A stretch of 52,813 nucleotides of DNA from Bacteroidaceae bacterium (GCA_016292545.1 JAEDIG010000003.1:1-52813), one strand, 5' to 3'. Positions 1-9,379 are shown, numbered from the stretch's first letter. Notes: generated by a model from the sequence alone, not told the origin. Numbers and translations: made by a program.

Positions 1-356
1 ATCCATATCGTGCCCGAGGGAATGCCGTTGCTGCCTGCTCCCGCATAGCCTGTGGAGGCTATGGCCATCGAGGTGTGGAAACGGTGGCATGCGCCCTCCA
101 CCATCTGCTCCACCACCTGCCGGCTCACCACGTTGAACTGCCGGATGGCATCGGCCTCCACGCCCAGGAAGGACTGCTTCACCCAGTCCTGATAGGCCAC
201 CAGTCCGCCCTGGAAATAGGCCGAGGCACCGTCCACTGAGGAGAGGGCGGCGGCAATCTGTCCGCTCGTGCAACTCTCCGCCACACTGAGCGTCAGATGG
301 CCCTCCACCATCTGGAGGCGTATCGTGTCGGCCAAGTCTGTGAGCAGCTGGTTCAT
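1..356 (-). CDS. CinA C-terminal domain protein (nicotinamide-nucleotide amidase family), 3' end missing
   Basis: This is a partial gene running off the left edge; 118 residues are visible. The start is the ATG at 356-354, which forms an ATGA overlap with the stop of the upstream DUF389 gene, so the two are probably translationally coupled. The visible protein carries LSVAESCTSGQIAAALSSV, then GASAYFQGGLVAY and STGYAGAG, the signatures of the CinA C-terminal (PncC) fold. That fold deamidates nicotinamide mononucleotide in pyridine nucleotide salvage. There is no N-terminal molybdopterin-binding domain before the motif, so this is the short stand-alone form. Family call is firm; enzymatic activity is inferred. 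Confidence 0.85.
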   Translation of the reverse strand, partial: MNQLLTDLADTIRLQMVEGHLTLSVAESCTSGQIAAALSSVDGASAYFQGGLVAYQDWVKQSFLGVEADAIRQFNVVSRQVVEQMVEGACHRFHTSMAIASTGYAGAGSNGIPSGTIW

Positions 357-1714
357 GGCCGTGAGATGGAAAGCAGCAGCAGCTGGGGAATGCCTGTGCG
401 TTGTCTGAGCCAGCGGGTGAGGCGCGTCTCGTCGTCGGCTGTCAGCTTGGGGACATGTATGACGGCAATGTGGGTGGCGCTGTCGGCATGCAGGCTGTCC
501 CCGGGGCTGTAGGCAGTGCGTCCTTGCAGTATCGAAAGGCCTTCCACCTGCGGGAACAGGGTCTTAAGCTCAGGGAAGACCACGGCCGACATCTTGTCAT
601 GTTGCTGCATGCGGTTCACAATCAGTTCTAGCTCGCCTATGCGCTTTTCGGCCTCGGTCTGGCCCGTGAACTTGCGGTCGTAGATGCCGTTCACAAGGTC
701 GCGTATCTCATTCTCGTCCATTTGGGTGCCGCTCTGCACCACGTCGAGCCGTGTGTCGTTGAGATGATACTGGGGCAGGCGGGCGGCGGCCCGGCTGATG
801 AGCACCGTGTCCACAGGCTGGCCTATCATCACCACCTGTATCTGGCTGTGCTTGGCATCGGCATTGACGCTGAGCACGCGGGCATTGCTGAACTTCATCT
901 CGTTCTGTACGAAAAGGCGGGCCTGACGCTCGAACATGGTGCTGCGGAGGATGCCAAGTGTGAGATAGATGCTTGGAATCGTCGTCACCAGCACGATGGC
1001 CAGGATGCTGTGGCGCACGCGTTGGGCACGCTTCTTGTCCACCTGCTGTTTCTTGTGGAGCTTCAGGATGAACGTGACGCCGATGGTGGTACTCACGGCG
1101 ATGAAGACCGTGTTGATGAGATAAAGGTAGAGCGCACCGGCTGCATAGGCATAGTTGCCCAGGGCGATGCCGTAGCCCACGGTGCAGAGCGGCGGCATGA
1201 GGGCTGTGGCGATGGCCACACCTGGAATGACGTTGCCCGTGCGCTGGCTGCGGCTGCTCAGGGCGATGATGCCTGCCAGACCTCCACAGAGGGCTATGCA
1301 CACGTCGTAGATGGTGGGCGATGTGCGCGCCAGCAGTTCCGACTGCGCTTCGGTGAGGGGCGAAATGAGGAAATACACTGTGGCTGTGGTAACGCTGAAG
1401 AGTGTGGTAACCAAATAGTTGCGAACAGCACGCTTGAAGAGTTCGAAGTCATATACGCCCACACCCAGCCCCATGCCGATGATGGGGCCCATGAGCGGGC
1501 TGATGAGCATGGCGCCGATGATGACAGCGGCACTGTTCGTGTTCAGTCCCAGAGAGGCCACAAAAATGGCCAGCACCAAAATCCACAGCTTTGCGCCATG
1601 GAACTCTATGCCTTCCTCAATAGCACGGATGATTTCCTCCTCGGGAGCCTTGTCGTGCCCCATGTTGACCAGCCGTCTCAGACGCTGTTCAAAGGTGAGT
1701 GTATGATTGTCCAT
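353..1714 (-). CDS. DUF389 family multi-pass membrane protein
   Basis: The 453-residue protein has a short polar N-terminus, then several hydrophobic segments over roughly residues 40-240. The conserved block GLNTNSAAVIIGAMLISPLM with a following GPIIGMGLGVG is the DUF389 (TIGR00341-type) signature. The C-terminal ~200 residues are soluble and mixed alpha/beta. Biochemical function of the family is not established. It sits between an upstream oxidoreductase (12-nt gap) and the downstream cinA-domain gene (ATGA overlap), so the three are probably one transcript. Confidence 0.88.
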   Translation of the reverse strand: MDNHTLTFEQRLRRLVNMGHDKAPEEEIIRAIEEGIEFHGAKLWILVLAIFVASLGLNTNSAAVIIGAMLISPLMGPIIGMGLGVGVYDFELFKRAVRNYLVTTLFSVTTATVYFLISPLTEAQSELLARTSPTIYDVCIALCGGLAGIIALSSRSQRTGNVIPGVAIATALMPPLCTVGYGIALGNYAYAAGALYLYLINTVFIAVSTTIGVTFILKLHKKQQVDKKRAQRVRHSILAIVLVTTIPSIYLTLGILRSTMFERQARLFVQNEMKFSNARVLSVNADAKHSQIQVVMIGQPVDTVLISRAAARLPQYHLNDTRLDVVQSGTQMDENEIRDLVNGIYDRKFTGQTEAEKRIGELELIVNRMQQHDKMSAVVFPELKTLFPQVEGLSILQGRTAYSPGDSLHADSATHIAVIHVPKLTADDETRLTRWLRQRTGIPQLLLLSISRP

Positions 1715-1726
1715 GTGGTCTGATGT

Positions 1727-2719
1727 CTACAAATCTGTTCGTGAATCATTTGGGAAAACCACACCCCACTGCCGGCGCAGGCTGTCGAGATAGCGCATCA
1801 TGCGGAGCATTTCGGCATGGGGCATACAGGGGGTCTCTATCCGGCCGCCTTCTATGGCCTCGATGCTGGCCATCACCTCATATTCATAGCCGTTTATCTG
1901 GCTCTGCGGTGCATGGTATTCGGCCTGCAGGCGGTCCATCGTGTCGTATATCCTCACCACCTCGGGGCAGTTGATGTTCTCCACCACCATGTAGCCCTTG
2001 TCGCCCGATATGATGCCCTTTCGGTCGCTGCGGGAATACATGCTGCTGTGGAGCACTGCCATGCGGTTGCCCGAAAGGAACTGGGTGATGCTTTCCTGGG
2101 CGTCCACTCCCGTATCGGTCTTGCTGCACACGGCCTCGGTGCGCTCAATGTCGCTTCCGAAGACCATGGCTGCAAACGTGAGCGGATAGATGCCGATGTC
2201 GAGCAGCGAACCGCCTGCCAGCTCGGGACGCACCAGGCGGGGCACCTTGTCGATGGTGTAGCCCAGGTTGGCGGAAAGCGTGTAGGGGCGGCCTATGGCA
2301 TCCGAATTCACCAGCTCAACGATTTTGTGCATCAGGGGCATGAAGCGTGTCCAGATGGCTTCGGTGATGAACACGCCCCGTTCCCTGGCCAGAGCCAGCA
2401 GGGCCTCGGCTTCGCGGGCGTTGGCAGTGAATGCCTTTTCGCAGAGCACGGGCTTGCCGTGGAGAATACATGTGCGGGCGTTGTCGTAGTGGCTTGAGTG
2501 GGGGGTGGCTATGTAGATGAGTTCCACCTCAGGGTTGGCTGCCAAGGCCTCGTAGCTGCCGTATGCGTGCGGTATGTGGTACTGGCCGGCAAACTGGCAG
2601 GCTTTCTCCTGTGTGCGCGATGCCACGGCATAGTTTTCATATCCTTCCATTCGGGCTATGGTGGAGGCCATCTTGTGGGCGATGTGGCCAGTGCCCAGAA
2701 TTCCTATCTTATGGCTCAT
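1727..2719 (-). CDS. Gfo/Idh/MocA family NAD(P)-dependent oxidoreductase
   Basis: The 330-residue protein starts with a Rossmann motif GILGTGHIAHKMAS. It follows with IATPHSSHYDNA and GKPVLCEKAF, the conserved Gfo/Idh/MocA nucleotide-binding block whose EK-type lysine is usually catalytic. The C-terminal half is the alpha/beta substrate domain. Proteins of this sort resemble dimeric dihydrodiol dehydrogenase and sugar dehydrogenases, so a sugar or polyol is the likely substrate, but it cannot be named from sequence. No TAnnTTTG box lies in the 46 nt upstream, so it may be read through from the GH97 gene. Confidence 0.87.
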   Translation of the reverse strand: MSHKIGILGTGHIAHKMASTIARMEGYENYAVASRTQEKACQFAGQYHIPHAYGSYEALAANPEVELIYIATPHSSHYDNARTCILHGKPVLCEKAFTANAREAEALLALARERGVFITEAIWTRFMPLMHKIVELVNSDAIGRPYTLSANLGYTIDKVPRLVRPELAGGSLLDIGIYPLTFAAMVFGSDIERTEAVCSKTDTGVDAQESITQFLSGNRMAVLHSSMYSRSDRKGIISGDKGYMVVENINCPEVVRIYDTMDRLQAEYHAPQSQINGYEYEVMASIEAIEGGRIETPCMPHAEMLRMMRYLDSLRRQWGVVFPNDSRTDL

Positions 2720-2765
2720 TTATCTTATATATTTATTTATATGTATAACGTATAAAACAATCTGT

Positions 2766-4730
2766 TTATTTCACGATGATGCCGCCATTGGGCTGGATGG
2801 TGAGCTTGAGGTTTCCGCTCTTGTCGGTCTTGCCCTCTCTCATGCGCGATTCGGGCCAAAGGGCTCCCTTCTTGGCTGCGGCGTCGTCATAGATGGTGAC
2901 GGCCTTCCGGGCCCCCATCGGCATGGGCAGTTCCAGGGTCAAGGGCTCCGTGGTGGCATTGAGTCCGGCCACTATCCATCCCTCCTTGCTCCTGCGGGCC
3001 AGCACCACATAGCGTCCCGGGTAGCCGTCGAGCAGGCGGGTTTCCAGCCATTGGGTGGGCACTGTGCGGAGGAAGTCCCTCTCAAACTGCGGTATGTCCG
3101 TCAGGTTGTTAGGCTGCATGGCGATGCATTGGATGGCACACTGGTTCACGATGGAAGCGGCCATTTCGAACGTGTCGCTCGTGAACCTGCGGTGGCGCGA
3201 CTTGTTGTCCTTCGACATGTAGCGGTTCATGATGGTTCCGCCCCAATCCATCGAGGCCACGGCATTGCGGCAGAAGGGGTGCATGGTGAGCTGGAAACCT
3301 TCCTGCTGGGCATGATATTCGGTGAAATAGGTGTTTTCCGAAGCCAGCACGGCTTCCGAACCCACAAAATTGGGGAACATCCGTTCCCATCCGCGGGGAA
3401 GCGTGCATCCGTGGAAAATCACCTGCAGGCCGAAATCGTTGGCGTCTGCGAGGATGTCCTCATAGAGCTGCATGGTGTGCTGCTTGTCGCCTCCGAAGAA
3501 GTCCACCTTGATGCCCTTCACGCCTATGCGTTCCATCCAGGCCATCTCCTCGCGCCGGGGAGCCGACTTGTCCATGCGGTGGAAGGGCGACTGCGGTGCA
3601 TCGTTCCATGCACCGTTCGAGTTGTACCACAGCATCAGCGCCACACCTTTCTCCTGCGCATACTTGCTCAGGCGCTCTATGCCCTCGCGTCCGATGTTGG
3701 TGTCCCAGCAGGCATCTACCAGACAGTATTCATATCCCATGGCTGCGGCCACATCGATGAAGGCCACCTGGTCATCGTAGTTGATGGAATTGTCCTGCCA
3801 TACGAGCCAGCTCCATGTGTAGCGTCCCGTCTTGTAGTCATGCTTGGGCTCATATACCGGCTCCACCACATCGAAGGCCACCGTGGTTTCCACAATGGGC
3901 TTCAGGCTGGTGCCCGTGGTGATGGTGCGCCAGGGGGTGGAGCATGGGAGCGGCATTCCGGCCATGGTGCCGCCGAATCCGTTGCTCTCGCCCTCCATGG
4001 GGAAGGCAATGGTGTAGCCTCTGGCCGCATCGTAGTCGGAAAGGTGGCAGCCCACGTACTGTCCGCGTGTGCCCGTTTCGCTCACCATCACCCATCCGTC
4101 GTTTCCCAGATGGAAAAGGCAGGGGAAGGTGTAGCCCTGTCCGTAGGCCGAGCGGGTGTCCATGGGCGCGTCGGGCTTGTATTCCTCCTCATAGCTGGGC
4201 TTGGTGCGCATCCATCCGCCCATGGCATCCGACTGCGGGCAGATGAAGGTGGTGGTCTGTTCGGGCAGGCGGAAGGCCGTGTGCTCGCCTGTCACGGTCA
4301 TGCACGACACACCGTCCTTGCGGTCGAACTGGTAGCGGAAGGCCACATCGTTGTTGCTCACCCTGAAGACAATGTCCATGGGGAAGCCCTTTGCGCTGGC
4401 AAAGCTCATGGTCAGCTCGTTGGCCTGATAGTGTATGTCCGTGGCCTTGGCCTGCCGGAGCTGGTAGGTGTGGTCGATGGTGCGTGTCTGGGTGTCCTTC
4501 AGGGTCAACGCCTTGCCGAAATCATCGTTGTTCGTCACCACACCCAGGGCCGAAGGGAGCAGCATGGGCTTCTGGTCATAGGTGACACTGTAGGTGATGC
4601 CCTCGGGGCGGTTGTCCACTTCCACCAGCAGCTTGCCGTCGGGCGAGGCTATGGACTGCTGTTGGGCTTCCGTCTGTATGCTTCCCATCATCATCAGGGT
4701 AGCAGGTAGTAAAAAAAGTCGCTTGTTCAT
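2766..4730 (-). CDS. Glycoside hydrolase family 97 protein, secreted
   Basis: The 654-residue protein has a signal peptide (MNKRLFLLPATLMMMGSIQTEA). The start at 4730 is preferred over an in-frame start at 4760, because a TAnnTTTG box covers 4758-4765 and would place the transcript start downstream of the longer start. The domain order fits GH97: N-terminal beta-sandwich, a (beta/alpha)8 barrel with DACWDTNIGREG and MLWYNSNGAWND, and a C-terminal sheet. The barrel contains GVKGIKVDFFGGDKQ; an Asp in this place is the nucleophile of the retaining (alpha-galactosidase-like) branch, as opposed to inverting SusB-type alpha-glucosidases. The family call is firm; substrate is inferred. It acts in the periplasm or at the outer membrane. 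Confidence 0.9.
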   Translation of the reverse strand: MNKRLFLLPATLMMMGSIQTEAQQQSIASPDGKLLVEVDNRPEGITYSVTYDQKPMLLPSALGVVTNNDDFGKALTLKDTQTRTIDHTYQLRQAKATDIHYQANELTMSFASAKGFPMDIVFRVSNNDVAFRYQFDRKDGVSCMTVTGEHTAFRLPEQTTTFICPQSDAMGGWMRTKPSYEEEYKPDAPMDTRSAYGQGYTFPCLFHLGNDGWVMVSETGTRGQYVGCHLSDYDAARGYTIAFPMEGESNGFGGTMAGMPLPCSTPWRTITTGTSLKPIVETTVAFDVVEPVYEPKHDYKTGRYTWSWLVWQDNSINYDDQVAFIDVAAAMGYEYCLVDACWDTNIGREGIERLSKYAQEKGVALMLWYNSNGAWNDAPQSPFHRMDKSAPRREEMAWMERIGVKGIKVDFFGGDKQHTMQLYEDILADANDFGLQVIFHGCTLPRGWERMFPNFVGSEAVLASENTYFTEYHAQQEGFQLTMHPFCRNAVASMDWGGTIMNRYMSKDNKSRHRRFTSDTFEMAASIVNQCAIQCIAMQPNNLTDIPQFERDFLRTVPTQWLETRLLDGYPGRYVVLARRSKEGWIVAGLNATTEPLTLELPMPMGARKAVTIYDDAAAKKGALWPESRMREGKTDKSGNLKLTIQPNGGIIVK

Positions 4731-4757
4731 ACAGGGTATTTTTCTTTTTTCTTCCTG

Positions 4758-4765
4758 CAAAGTTA
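4758..4765 (-). promoter_or_regulatory. -7 box for the GH97 gene
   Basis: TAACTTTG on the minus strand matches the Bacteroidota TAnnTTTG consensus. It lies 28 nt upstream of the chosen GH97 start and excludes the longer reading. Confidence 0.65.
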
Positions 4766-4807
4766 TGAAAATTTATTGTACCTGCTGCATAAATCAATTA
4801 TTATTTC

Positions 4808-4815
4808 TATCTTTG
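4808..4815 (+). promoter_or_regulatory. -7 box for the opine-dehydrogenase-like gene
   Basis: TATCTTTG matches TAnnTTTG, 22 nt before the ATG at 4838. No convincing -33 TTTG is seen at normal spacing. It is divergent from the GH97 promoter. Confidence 0.6.
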
Positions 4816-4837
4816 CACATCAAATTCATCAAAACCA

Positions 4838-5872
4838 ATGACAATGGACATGATCAAGACAATAACGGTGTGTGGCGGCGGCTCATTGGGCCATGTGATT
4901 GCAGGATGGCTGTCGGCCCACGGAAAGGCTGTGGTGAACCTGCTCACCGGCCGCCCCGGCCAGTGGCACGAAGATATTGATGTGGACACGCCCGAGGGCA
5001 CTGTGCTCCGCGGACACATCGCTCGGGCCAGCAGCCTGCCGCAGGAGGTGATTCCCCAGTCGGATGTGGTGCTGCTGTGCCTCCCCGGATTCCTCATTGC
5101 ACAGGAACTGCAGCGGATAAGCCCCCATCTGCATCCGCAGGCCTTTGTGGGTAGTGTGTTTTCCTCCACGGGTTTCTTTTTCGAAGCGTTCCGCATCCTC
5201 AATCCCGGACAGCCTTTGTGGGGATTCCAGCGCGTGCCTTTCATCTCGCGTGTGGGCGTATATGGCCAGTCGGCCCATCTGCTAGGCTATAAGGACCGCC
5301 TCCATCTGGCCGTGGAGAATGTGGCACAGCGGCAGAAGGAATCCTTTGCCATGCTGATGGAGGACTGGTTCCAGCGGCCCGTCTGCCTGCTGTCCGGCTA
5401 TCTGGAAGCCAGCCTCACGAACAGCAATCCGCTGCTCCACACATCGCGCCTCTACACGATGTTCGGCGGTGAAAACGAGGGCCGCATCTATCCCCGCATG
5501 ATTCTCTTCTATGAAGAATGGACCCCGGAGGCTGCCGACCTGCTCATCCGCATGGACGAGGAGTTCTTCCGCCTGCTGGGCGTGCTGCCTGTCACCCAGG
5601 GGTTCCTCCCCACCATCTTGGACTATTACGAGAGCCACGATGCGGTCTCGCTGGCAGCCAAGCTCTCCTCCATCCGGGGCTTCAAGGGCATTCCCTCGCC
5701 CATGAAGGAGGTGGAGGGCGGATGGGGACCCGATTTCAGCAGCCGCTATTTTGTGGAGGATTTCCCCTATGGCCTCAGGTATATCGCCCAGCTGGCGCAC
5801 GACAAGAAAGTGGCCTGTCCGCTCATCGACAAGGTGCTGGAGTGGGGCATGAGCAAGGCAGGACGGGGCTAA
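4838..5872 (+). CDS. NAD/NADP octopine/nopaline (opine) dehydrogenase family protein
   Basis: The 344-residue protein begins with a Rossmann glycine motif (VCGGGSLGHVIAGWL). It has a central SDVVLLCLPGF strand, and then the C-terminal opine-dehydrogenase domain with TNSNPLLHTSRLYTMF, where the conserved His normally assists hydride transfer. Opine dehydrogenases reductively condense an amino acid with an alpha-keto acid, or act in metallophore synthesis. No nicotianamine-synthase-like partner is present here, so the substrate is open. It is a single-gene transcript between the divergent GH97 gene and a repeat-rich gap. The start could also be the ATG two codons later. Confidence 0.8.
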   Translation: MTMDMIKTITVCGGGSLGHVIAGWLSAHGKAVVNLLTGRPGQWHEDIDVDTPEGTVLRGHIARASSLPQEVIPQSDVVLLCLPGFLIAQELQRISPHLHPQAFVGSVFSSTGFFFEAFRILNPGQPLWGFQRVPFISRVGVYGQSAHLLGYKDRLHLAVENVAQRQKESFAMLMEDWFQRPVCLLSGYLEASLTNSNPLLHTSRLYTMFGGENEGRIYPRMILFYEEWTPEAADLLIRMDEEFFRLLGVLPVTQGFLPTILDYYESHDAVSLAAKLSSIRGFKGIPSPMKEVEGGWGPDFSSRYFVEDFPYGLRYIAQLAHDKKVACPLIDKVLEWGMSKAGRG

Positions 5873-6347
5873 TCCCCGGTAGTCCTGTTCAGGGGAGGAA
5901 GAAACCGAGAAGAGACACTCTGGCAGGTTGCCCTTCCATCGCGCAGGGCACCCGTTCTTTTCTTTGGCTGAAGTGCCTTTGTCCGTTGGAAAAGGGAAAC
6001 GGGTTACGGGTTAACAAGTTAACACCCGTCCCACTCCGTCCGGCTGGTATCCAGGCCATGTTCCGTTTGCTCCCACGCGAGGAAAAAAATTCTTCTCCCC
6101 GAGAACGCACATGCCAGCCACGCAGAGAGCAAGGAGGCCTTGGAGAGGAAGTGTTAACTTGTTAACCCGTAACTCGGTCTTTTTTTCACTTTCCACTCCT
6201 AAGAGTTCAACCTTTATACATAATATATTATATATAACTATAATATTAAATATATTACAGCACTTCTTTTCTGTGGCAATCACCATGTCCCAGGACATGC
6301 CGGGTTACGGGTTAACAGTTAACACCCGTCTCACGACCATTCTTCAT
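5873..6347. repeat. Gene-free gap with three hairpin-forming GTTAAC repeats
   Basis: This 475-nt gap between convergent genes has no plausible coding region. It holds three copies of a ~25-nt unit built round GTTAACAAGTTAAC: 6001-6025 (forward), 6151-6175 (reverse complement, one mismatch) and 6302-6325 (forward, one base shorter). Copies one and two form a near-perfect inverted repeat enclosing ~125 bp. Each forward unit continues into CCCGT and can fold on itself, ACGGG pairing with CCCGT around the GTTAAC core. A very AT-rich stretch (6215-6262) separates copies two and three. The layout resembles a small non-autonomous palindromic element. Confidence 0.6.
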
Positions 6348-8363
6348 CTATGGCAGATCCAGACAATCCATCATGAGCACAAACTGGTCGTGCCCGATGC
6401 CATGTTTGGCCAGCAGGGGTTCGCATTCTTCCAGCACTTTTCTGGGCGAGAGGTTTTTTTTGTTCTTACGGCCACACTTTGAGATGGAGCCGAAGAAACG
6501 GTAGTTTTCTGCAGCCTTCCTGAAATGGCCTTCCGCCCATTCTATATGCCCGGCCATCAGGTATTCATATTCCGTCAGCCCAACCGTATGTTCGGCAATG
6601 CGATTCAGCTCCATGCGTGCCTTCTCATAGTTGTGTAGCATAAACAGGCAGAAAAGGATGCCGTTTGAGGCCGTGGCGCTTCCATTGTCCTTGTAGTAGA
6701 GCTTGTAGTAGCATGAAAGGGCCTCTTCGTATTGCTCCAGCTGCCTGTACACGTGGGCCAGGCTGGCTGTGATTTCAATTTCATGTGCGGCGTCCAGCCG
6801 CATGCGTCGCTGCAGGCAGTCCACCAGCGCTGCATGGCGGTTCAGCTTTTCGTTGCATTCCTGTATGCGTACGAGGGTCCACAAATCCTCCTCGTCCATC
6901 AGGAAGGCCTGCGTATAGGCCTGCAGGGCCACCTCGTGGTTTCCCGTTTTCTGGTGGCAAAGTCCGATGGAGCGCAGCAGCTCCGCATCACATCCCTGCC
7001 GGCTCTTGAGGTCATCTGCTACACGCAGCGCTTCCGTATAGGCACGCATGGCGGTCAGGGTTTTATGGATGAGCAGGCGTTCGCTGTCGGGATAGTAGGA
7101 GGCTGCATCCTTTTGGCCTGCCAGATAGAAGTCCAGCTCCTCGATTCCTTTGCATTCATTCTTCCAGGGCGAGAAGCTGTAGAAGCGGTAGAGATTCTGC
7201 ATACGGATAGAGTAGCGGTCGGTCAGGCTGGCATATTCCGCAGCAAGGATGCGCTGCAGCACGGTGGCATCGCTCAATCTGGCATCCTTCTGTTTTGACA
7301 AATCGTTGAAGCTCAAGGCAAAGCGGTCCGGGTCGGAAAAGACGGTCCTTATCACCTCATTCTCCCCCATGTCACTTTGTGTGCTGTGCTGTGCTAGCGG
7401 ATGGTTGGCCCTGTAGGGAATCCACCACATTGACAGGTGACTGAAGTGAGGGTCGGAATATATGGCTGCCATGTTCTTGAGGTTGAGGTCGATTTGTGTG
7501 GGGATGGGGAGATGTGCCATCTGTGTGATCACCTGCACTACTCCCTGTTCCTTATTTGCAGCCTTCTTTATCCGTTTGTTGATATAATCCACGTATCTGC
7601 TGGACGCGGCCTCCACAATCATCGCCCGCTGGGCTTCCTTCAGGTGGATGAGGGTGGTTTCGTCGTGAGGCAGTTCTGGTGCATCCGGATAAAGTGCCAG
7701 ACAGCGTGGATGCATCTGCCGCACCAGCAGGAGATAGACGGTGGCATCCACCCGCAGGTCCATTTCATCGGATGTGGCATATTCCAGAAGCAGGAGGTAT
7801 TTTTCGTAGTCGAAATATTCCGTGAGCGACAGGTAGAGGCCCGCCAGTATCATCCGTTGCCAGTCGTGGCTGGTGGCCGCAGCTGTGGTGCGCAGCTCGG
7901 CTGCATCCTCATGCGTGAGGATTGGCATGGTCCACAGGAAGTTCAGGACAGCGTCCGTCTGCTTCAGTTCGTTTATATTATTTATCTTGGAGAAAAAACG
8001 CCCCATCCTGTAGCCATCAAACACCGAGGCATTGTCTGATGCCACAGTACCATAGCAACCGACTTGATATTTCACCCTTACAGCCCGATGCATGCAATAA
8101 ATGAATCGCAATGCAAGGGCGGACAGCTGTTTCTGTTTTTTCAGGCAGTCCTCTGTCCGCTCTCCATTCAAGTACTCCTCCAGCAGCGACTGGTGCTGGT
8201 TGATAAGGTCGGACACCTGCAACAAGTTGTCGTGGAGCAGAGGGAAAACGGCGCATATCTCAGTCATGGCAGCAATGCCGTCTGCAATATGCAGCTGCAG
8301 CAGGCTTTCGATGGCGGTTTGGTAGAGATTCTCAAAGACAATGATGTCGTTTCGCTTCTTCAT
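6348..8363 (-). CDS. Tetratricopeptide-repeat protein, cytoplasmic
   Basis: The 671-residue protein has no signal peptide or membrane segment. The C-terminal half (about residues 450-640) contains helix-turn-helix TPR-like units such as SIGLCHQKTGNHEVALQAY and ASLAHVYRQLEQYEEALSCY. The N-terminal half is helical and not assignable to a family. Bacteroidales genomes carry similar large TPR proteins of unknown role. The start is 17 nt downstream of the lipoprotein gene, so the two are likely cotranscribed. Function is unknown beyond a scaffold or protein-binding role. Confidence 0.75.
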   Translation of the reverse strand: MKKRNDIIVFENLYQTAIESLLQLHIADGIAAMTEICAVFPLLHDNLLQVSDLINQHQSLLEEYLNGERTEDCLKKQKQLSALALRFIYCMHRAVRVKYQVGCYGTVASDNASVFDGYRMGRFFSKINNINELKQTDAVLNFLWTMPILTHEDAAELRTTAAATSHDWQRMILAGLYLSLTEYFDYEKYLLLLEYATSDEMDLRVDATVYLLLVRQMHPRCLALYPDAPELPHDETTLIHLKEAQRAMIVEAASSRYVDYINKRIKKAANKEQGVVQVITQMAHLPIPTQIDLNLKNMAAIYSDPHFSHLSMWWIPYRANHPLAQHSTQSDMGENEVIRTVFSDPDRFALSFNDLSKQKDARLSDATVLQRILAAEYASLTDRYSIRMQNLYRFYSFSPWKNECKGIEELDFYLAGQKDAASYYPDSERLLIHKTLTAMRAYTEALRVADDLKSRQGCDAELLRSIGLCHQKTGNHEVALQAYTQAFLMDEEDLWTLVRIQECNEKLNRHAALVDCLQRRMRLDAAHEIEITASLAHVYRQLEQYEEALSCYYKLYYKDNGSATASNGILFCLFMLHNYEKARMELNRIAEHTVGLTEYEYLMAGHIEWAEGHFRKAAENYRFFGSISKCGRKNKKNLSPRKVLEECEPLLAKHGIGHDQFVLMMDCLDLP

Positions 8364-8380
8364 GGGGACATCGGTATGAG

Positions 8381-9379
8381 TTATGGAATAATGTGCTGGA
8401 GGGATGGGAGGATATGCATTGAATCGAGCAGCAGGCTGTCGGCATGCGTCTGTTTGGGCATACGGTCCCTACGTTCCAGAAAACGGGTGGCAGCAGCCAC
8501 ATCCTCACGGCCAGGGGCCACAGGCATTGCCGGAGGCAGGAGCCTCATGCTGTCGGCCACTTCTGGCGGCACATTGCAGTAGGTTGCCACCAGGGTTCGC
8601 CACACGGATTCGTTACCGCCTTCGGCCAGCCGCTGGGCAGCCAGCAGGTAGGCTTCAATCAGCTGATTCACCTGCCTGAGGCGAAGCGAGTCGGCCCACA
8701 CGTCCGTCCGGGCCAGCCATGCAGCCAGATGGGGTCCATTGGCCGGAGACGTGCCCACGGCCTTATGGCCAAGCCGGATCATCCAGCCGGCATAGGGGGC
8801 GGGCATGATGGCGGCGTCTATCAGTCCTGTGCGAAGCATGTCGGTGCGCAGCTGTACGTCGTGCACCTGCGGACGATACACGTCCTCCATCTGCATCGAT
8901 GCGCTGTCGAGCAGGGCATCACACCAGAAATCGCTCACCGACAGCCGGCTGATGGCCACCATGCGCTCCTTCATCTGGTGGGCCTTCTTCACACGGTTGG
9001 TCTTCAGCGCCACCAGTGTCATGGGAGAGGTGTTGCACATCAAAGCCTTCACGGGAGTCTTGGGCATCATGCGCAGTCCCCGGACAAGGTCGGAATAGGC
9101 AACCTCCACACGACCGTTTTGCAAGGCTGTGTCCACATCCATCTGTGCCATGTAGTTCGAGAGGCGCACGTCGAGGCCCATCGAATCCGCTATGCCGCTC
9201 CTCACGGCATAAACCATGGGCAGGCAGTCGACAACGGGCATCACGGCCACATGCAGGGCCATGCTGTCCCTGTGGGAAAGTTCCTCGTCGGAGAGCTGCA
9301 CCTCACCTTCCCTGCAGGAAGGCAGCATCGCCGTCCACGCCATTGCCACACATACAGCTAAAATGCTTCTATTTGTCAT
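8381..9379 (-). CDS. Periplasmic-binding-protein-like lipoprotein (ABC/NMT1-like)
   Basis: The 332-residue protein has a lipoprotein signal peptide with lipobox LPSC (acylated Cys22). The fold cues fit a type-2 periplasmic binding protein of the SsuA/NMT1 group: VDCLPMVYAVRSGIADSMGLDVRL, then DTALQNGRVEVAYSDLVRGL and GLIDAAIMPAPYAGWMIR. Such proteins usually feed an ABC importer, but no permease or ATPase gene is adjacent. It may be an orphan receptor working with the downstream TPR protein. No TAnnTTTG box is evident upstream. Confidence 0.6.
   Translation of the reverse strand: MTNRSILAVCVAMAWTAMLPSCREGEVQLSDEELSHRDSMALHVAVMPVVDCLPMVYAVRSGIADSMGLDVRLSNYMAQMDVDTALQNGRVEVAYSDLVRGLRMMPKTPVKALMCNTSPMTLVALKTNRVKKAHQMKERMVAISRLSVSDFWCDALLDSASMQMEDVYRPQVHDVQLRTDMLRTGLIDAAIMPAPYAGWMIRLGHKAVGTSPANGPHLAAWLARTDVWADSLRLRQVNQLIEAYLLAAQRLAEGGNESVWRTLVATYCNVPPEVADSMRLLPPAMPVAPGREDVAAATRFLERRDRMPKQTHADSLLLDSMHILPSLQHIIP

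Noticed and set aside
2658..4709. A 683-codon open frame antisense to the GH97 gene
   Set aside because: GH97 motifs on the minus strand are unambiguous; the opposite frame has no plausible protein features.
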